NCBI GenBank assembly: GCA_025362315.1
Contig: JANYGP010000036.1
Span: 24,569 to 88,568, forward strand
DNA: 64,000 nucleotides
Reading direction: 5' to 3'
Origin: Polaromonas sp.
Lineage (GTDB): Bacteria; Pseudomonadota; Gammaproteobacteria; Burkholderiales; Burkholderiaceae_C
Shown here: piece by piece, positions 61,008 to 64,000 of the stretch
Numbering within the stretch: the first letter of the stretch is position 1
Layout: each line of letters starts with the position of its first letter
Program-made: the position numbers and the translations under genes
Notes under the pieces: generated by a model
The model's database searches: none
What the model was told of the DNA's origin: nothing
What the model saw: the letters and a program-made list of their open reading frames with translations, nothing else

Positions 61008-61516
61008 GGCAGCTCCTTTGATCCCGGCAATGACTGGAGTGAAAAAGGCCTCAAGCCATCTGTGGCAACGCGCACCCATGTAGCTTGCGAGTTGCCGCGC
61101 TGGCTTTCATCTGCCAGCTCGACACCCTGCGCGCCAATCATCGGCTCCGGGCCAAGCTGCAAGCTGGCTGTGCCAACAGTCCGGGTAGACGCTGACAGCC
61201 AGCGGGTGGGCAAGGGCGGCCCGGCAAGCCCCGTGAATTCAAAACCGGCAGGCGTTGCTTGCCAGCGAACCCCAACACCGCTGGCCCGGGACTGCGCCCG
61301 GGCGGACTCCAGCAAAACTGCCAGCCGCTGGGCGTCCCGGTCCAGTGCTGTCTGCGTGCCATCACGCAGGGCCAATACAACCCCGGCCGAGGCCGCAGCA
61401 ATGATGCTGATCACCACCAGCAACTCCAGCAATGTAAAACCGCCGTGTCGACTTTGCCGGATCTGACGCCGCCAGTTTGACGGGCGTGCCAATCGGCTAT
61501 TGCCAGCTGCCCACAT
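61004..61516 (-). CDS. gspH: Type II secretion minor pseudopilin GspH
   Basis: The roughly 170-residue pseudopilin has RHGGFTLLELLVVISIIAAASAG (cleavage after Gly, Glu5) and the GspH domain (QRLAVLLESARAQSRASGVGVRWQ). ATG 61516 overlaps the gspG end by 20 bp; the start is not certain. It links the pseudopilus shaft and tip. Confidence 0.88.
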   Translation of the reverse strand: MWAAGNSRLARPSNWRRQIRQSRHGGFTLLELLVVISIIAAASAGVVLALRDGTQTALDRDAQRLAVLLESARAQSRASGVGVRWQATPAGFEFTGLAGPPLPTRWLSASTRTVGTASLQLGPEPMIGAQGVELADESQRGNSQATWVRVATDGLRPFSLQSLPGSKELP

Positions 61517-61952
61517 CCGCGTTTTTACCTTCGCCACCGGCAACGCCATCGGCTCCGAATGACATCACATCGACTTCGCCCTTGATGCCTGGGTTCAAAT
61601 ACTGGTAAGGCCGATTCCAGGGATCATTGGGCAATTTCTCCAGATAAGGTTTCCAGTTGGGCGGAATGGGTCCGCTGGTCGGCTTGGCAGTCAGCGCGGC
61701 CAGGCCTTGCTCGGACGTCGGCATGCGCTGGTTATCGAGCTTGTAAAGCTTGAGTGCCTGCATCAAATTGCTGGTGTCTGTGCGTGCTGCCATTACCCGT
61801 GCGTCATCGGCCCTGTCCAGTACGTTGGGCACAATCAGCGCAGCCAGCACGCCAATGATGACCAGCACCACCATCAGCTCAATCAGGGTAAAACCGCGCT
61901 GCAGCAGTGTGCGGAAAGAATGTTTGCTAAATTTTCGGGGTTCAGGCGACAT
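61497..61952 (-). CDS. gspG: Type II secretion major pseudopilin GspG
   Basis: The 151-residue major pseudopilin has QRGFTLIELMVVLVIIGVLAALIVPNVLDRADDARV and the calcium-site/C-terminal signature DPWNRPYQYLNPGIKGEVDVMSFGADGVAGGEGKNADVGSW. ATG 61952 is used; the frame extends to 61988. First gene of the minus-strand gsp operon. Confidence 0.95.
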   Translation of the reverse strand: MSPEPRKFSKHSFRTLLQRGFTLIELMVVLVIIGVLAALIVPNVLDRADDARVMAARTDTSNLMQALKLYKLDNQRMPTSEQGLAALTAKPTSGPIPPNWKPYLEKLPNDPWNRPYQYLNPGIKGEVDVMSFGADGVAGGEGKNADVGSWQ

Positions 61953-61997
61953 GGTTTTAACTTTTCTTGACCGATTCTTTTCAATCATAATGCGGCC

Positions 61998-62450
61998 ATG
62001 TTGGCTTCGACTCAGACACGCATAGTTTTACACGCCACAACTTTTGTGGTTTGGGCACTTGCTGCCAGTTGTGTCAGCTACTGGGTTTTACAGCTCACAT
62101 CCAATTCAGAGCTGGGCAATCGGGTTTCAACTGCCACAAGCAGCGAGCCCCTGAACAGTGCTGCAGACACTGCCAGCATGGCGCGGCTTTTGGGTGAAAT
62201 CGCTCCGCAAGCTGCCGCGCCTGTCAACAACAGCAACCGCTTTTCATTGAAGGGCGTGGTGTCCGGCGCACGCGGTCAAGAAGCCGCTTTGATTGCCATC
62301 GACGACAAACCTGCCAAAGCTTTTCGCGTTGGCAGTGCTGTTGAAGACGGCCTGTTTTTACAATCTGCGACAACCCGCAAGGTCAGCCTTTCAGCATCGC
62401 CCAATGGCCCGGCGGTCATGACGCTCGAAATGCCGCCACTTGCCAACTAA
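61998..62450 (+). CDS. gspC: Short GspC-like (type II secretion protein C/N) protein
   Basis: The 150-residue protein has an N-terminal membrane helix (HATTFVVWALAASCVSYWVL) and a homology-region beta domain (NRFSLKGVVSGARGQEAALIAIDDKPAKAFRVGSAVEDGLFL). The C-terminal PDZ or coiled-coil part of classical GspC is missing. It is divergent from gspG, sharing the 45-bp gap as promoter. It should connect the inner platform to GspD. Confidence 0.87.
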   Translation: MLASTQTRIVLHATTFVVWALAASCVSYWVLQLTSNSELGNRVSTATSSEPLNSAADTASMARLLGEIAPQAAAPVNNSNRFSLKGVVSGARGQEAALIAIDDKPAKAFRVGSAVEDGLFLQSATTRKVSLSASPNGPAVMTLEMPPLAN

Positions 62451-62471
62451 GCCGGTATTGGAAAGGTCAGA

Positions 62472-64000
62472 TCAAACCAACAGCGCGTTGACCCGCTTGA
62501 CATACGCAGCGGGATCATTTGGCAAGCCGCCTTCAGCAAGCAAGGCCTGATCAAAAATAATGTGGGCCAGATCGTCAAAATTGCTCGAATCCACCAGCTT
62601 TTTCACCAGCGGATGTTCGGCATTGACTTCCAAAATGGGTTTGACTTCAGGCACAGCCTGACCCGCCTGCTTGAGCATGCGGGCAAGCTGTGTCGACATG
62701 TCGCCATCTTGAACCACCAGACAGGCAGGTGAATCTACCAGGCGGCTGGTAGCACGCACGTCGCTGGCTTTGTCTTTCAACGCTTTTTTCAGCCTGTCGA
62801 GGGTCGGCTTGAATTCAGTCTGGGCCAGTTCGGCCGCTTTTTTCTCATCCTCATCCTGCAGCTTGCCAAGGTCAACCGCGCCTTTGGCCACCGACTGCAG
62901 CGGCGTGCCGTCAAACTCGTGCAAATAGTTCAGCGCCCACTCGTCCACGCGGTCGGCCATCAGCAGCACTTCGATGCCTTTTTTGCGGAAGATTTCCAGC
63001 TGGGGGCTGCTTTTGGCGGCAGCCAACGAGTCAGCAGTGATGTAGTAAATCGCGTCCTGGCCGTCTTTCATGCGGGCTTTGTAATCGGAAAAACTGACGG
63101 TGGCGGTGTCAGTAGTACTCGATGCAAAACGCAGCAGTTTGGCAATGCGGTCGCGGTTGGCAAAGTCTTCGCCCAGGCCTTCTTTGAGTACCGCGCCAAA
63201 CTCGGTTTGAAAGGTCGCAAATTTGTCTGCCTCGTTGGCGGCCAGGTCTTCAATCATGCCCAGCACGCGCTTGGTACAGCCTTCACGAATGGCTTTGACG
63301 GCGCGGCTTTCTTGCAGCAGCTCGCGCGATACGTTAAGTGGCAAGTCGCTGGAATCGACCACGCCTTTGACAAAGCGCAAATACACCGGCATCAGCGCCT
63401 GCGCATCGTCCATGATGAAGACGCGCTTGACATACAGCTTGACGCCTGCGGCCTTGTCGCGGTTGAACATGTCCATAGGCGCCTTGCTGGGGATGAACAG
63501 CAATTGCGTGTATTCAGTCGCGCCCTCGACCCGGTTGTGGGTCGTGGCCAGCGGCGCATTTTGGTCGTAGCTGATCTGTTTGTAAAACTCTTCGTACTGC
63601 TCGGTTGTGATGTCTTTTTTAGCCCGCGTCCACAGCGCTGCGGCCTGGTTAACGGTGTCCCATTCGCCAGTTTTGACCATGCCGCCCGGTTGCCTGCCGC
63701 CTTCTGGGTCTGTAGCCGAGATCAATTCGCCATCTTTCCACTCTTCTTTTTCCATCAGGATAGGCAGCGAGATGTGGTCTGAGTATTTGTTGATCACGCC
63801 TTTGAGCTTGTAGGCGTTCAGGTAGTCGAGTGAGTCTTCCTTGAGGTGCAGCGTGATGGATGTGCCGCGGTCGGCACGTTCAATTTTTGCCACCTCAAAT
63901 TCACCCGTGCCTTCACTCGACCAGCGCACGCCTTGCGCCGCTGGCAAGCCAGCGCGCCGACTTTCGACCGTGATACGGTCGGCGACGATAAAGCCTGAAT
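62472..64000 (-). CDS. htpG: Chaperone HtpG (Hsp90), N-terminal part outside the window
   Basis: The frame is open to the window edge, giving about 509 residues of the usual about 640. Visible are the end of the ATP domain ([32 protein letters not shown]), the middle domain (YFKQIS-like [56 protein letters not shown]) and the C-terminal dimerisation domain ([13 protein letters not shown]). Convergent with gspC across 21 bp. Confidence 0.95.
   Translation of the reverse strand, partial: SGFIVADRITVESRRAGLPAAQGVRWSSEGTGEFEVAKIERADRGTSITLHLKEDSLDYLNAYKLKGVINKYSDHISLPILMEKEEWKDGELISATDPEGGRQPGGMVKTGEWDTVNQAAALWTRAKKDITTEQYEEFYKQISYDQNAPLATTHNRVEGATEYTQLLFIPSKAPMDMFNRDKAAGVKLYVKRVFIMDDAQALMPVYLRFVKGVVDSSDLPLNVSRELLQESRAVKAIREGCTKRVLGMIEDLAANEADKFATFQTEFGAVLKEGLGEDFANRDRIAKLLRFASSTTDTATVSFSDYKARMKDGQDAIYYITADSLAAAKSSPQLEIFRKKGIEVLLMADRVDEWALNYLHEFDGTPLQSVAKGAVDLGKLQDEDEKKAAELAQTEFKPTLDRLKKALKDKASDVRATSRLVDSPACLVVQDGDMSTQLARMLKQAGQAVPEVKPILEVNAEHPLVKKLVDSSNFDDLAHIIFDQALLAEGGLPNDPAAYVKRVNALLV

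Overview
The window looks like a chromosome segment of a Burkholderiales bacterium, most likely family Comamonadaceae (Rhodoferax/Polaromonas-like). This is inferred from moderately high GC, many Bug/TctC-type solute-binding and EamA-type genes, the serS/tRNA-Ser and lolCD/recJ neighbourhoods, and a dispersed palindromic repeat (core GGCGCNAGCAGCTNCTAAAT) that I associate with this family. No rRNA operon, CRISPR array, prophage or complete insertion sequence is visible.

Layout. 1-215: end of a DUF4143/AAA-type protein. 283-6036: LacI-type regulator behind a 22-bp perfect palindrome, then a solute-binding protein, two permeases, an ATPase and a cyclic-phosphodiesterase-like enzyme, probably an uptake operon for a phosphorylated compound. 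6182-11404: quinone oxidoreductase, EamA exporters, HigBA-type toxin-antitoxin pair, RIO-type kinase, atypical SDR. 11471-16369: gamma-glutamyltransferase-like enzyme and a tripartite tricarboxylate transporter (TctC, TctA, TctB). 16478-20472: a stand-alone GspE/PilB-like ATPase, spermidine-synthase-like protein, DNA glycosylase and TatD. 20560-24601: membrane-anchored trypsin-like protease, MoxR ATPase, DUF58 and VWA proteins. 24704-28186: three unrecognised proteins and a J-domain protein, fused by a GTGA overlap to a VapBC-type module. 28282-33538: thioredoxin-like protein, LolD, LolC, an RpfE-like protein and RecJ.

33585-37833 is the most accessory-looking stretch: a small protein with a RHIM-like amyloid core (STGVQVGDYN) and a glycine-rich hydrophobic C-terminus, an RHH/PIN toxin-antitoxin pair, an orphan BrnA-like antitoxin, an Mpo1-like protein with a divergent TetR regulator, and a glycine-zipper/DUF2945/DUF3140 cluster. 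37949-50993 is mostly housekeeping: GST, PHP phosphatase, EamA, YciO/Sua5, M50 protease, trpS, a response regulator and sensor kinase, tRNA-Ser(CGA), serS, a threonine dehydratase-like enzyme, ispH, FKBP, radC and smr. 51050-62450 is a near-complete type II secretion locus: gspG-H-I-J-K-L-M-N-D-E-F on the minus strand, with a short gspC divergent from it. The window ends inside htpG.

Three themes cut across the genes. (1) At least 13 copies of the dispersed repeat occur, several translated in frame: one forms the hydrophobic core of the GspD signal peptide and another part of a GspF membrane segment. A second palindromic family (protein signature PLPQAGEGRGEG) sits in frame in two other genes. 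(2) Two genes, the sensor kinase and the DUF3140 protein, are each interrupted by a single in-frame TGA where related proteins are expected to have serine, with the rest of the family sequence continuing in frame. (3) Toxin-antitoxin modules are frequent. Start codons were moved inward from the longest possible reading frame where a ribosome-binding site, overlap or family length supported it.
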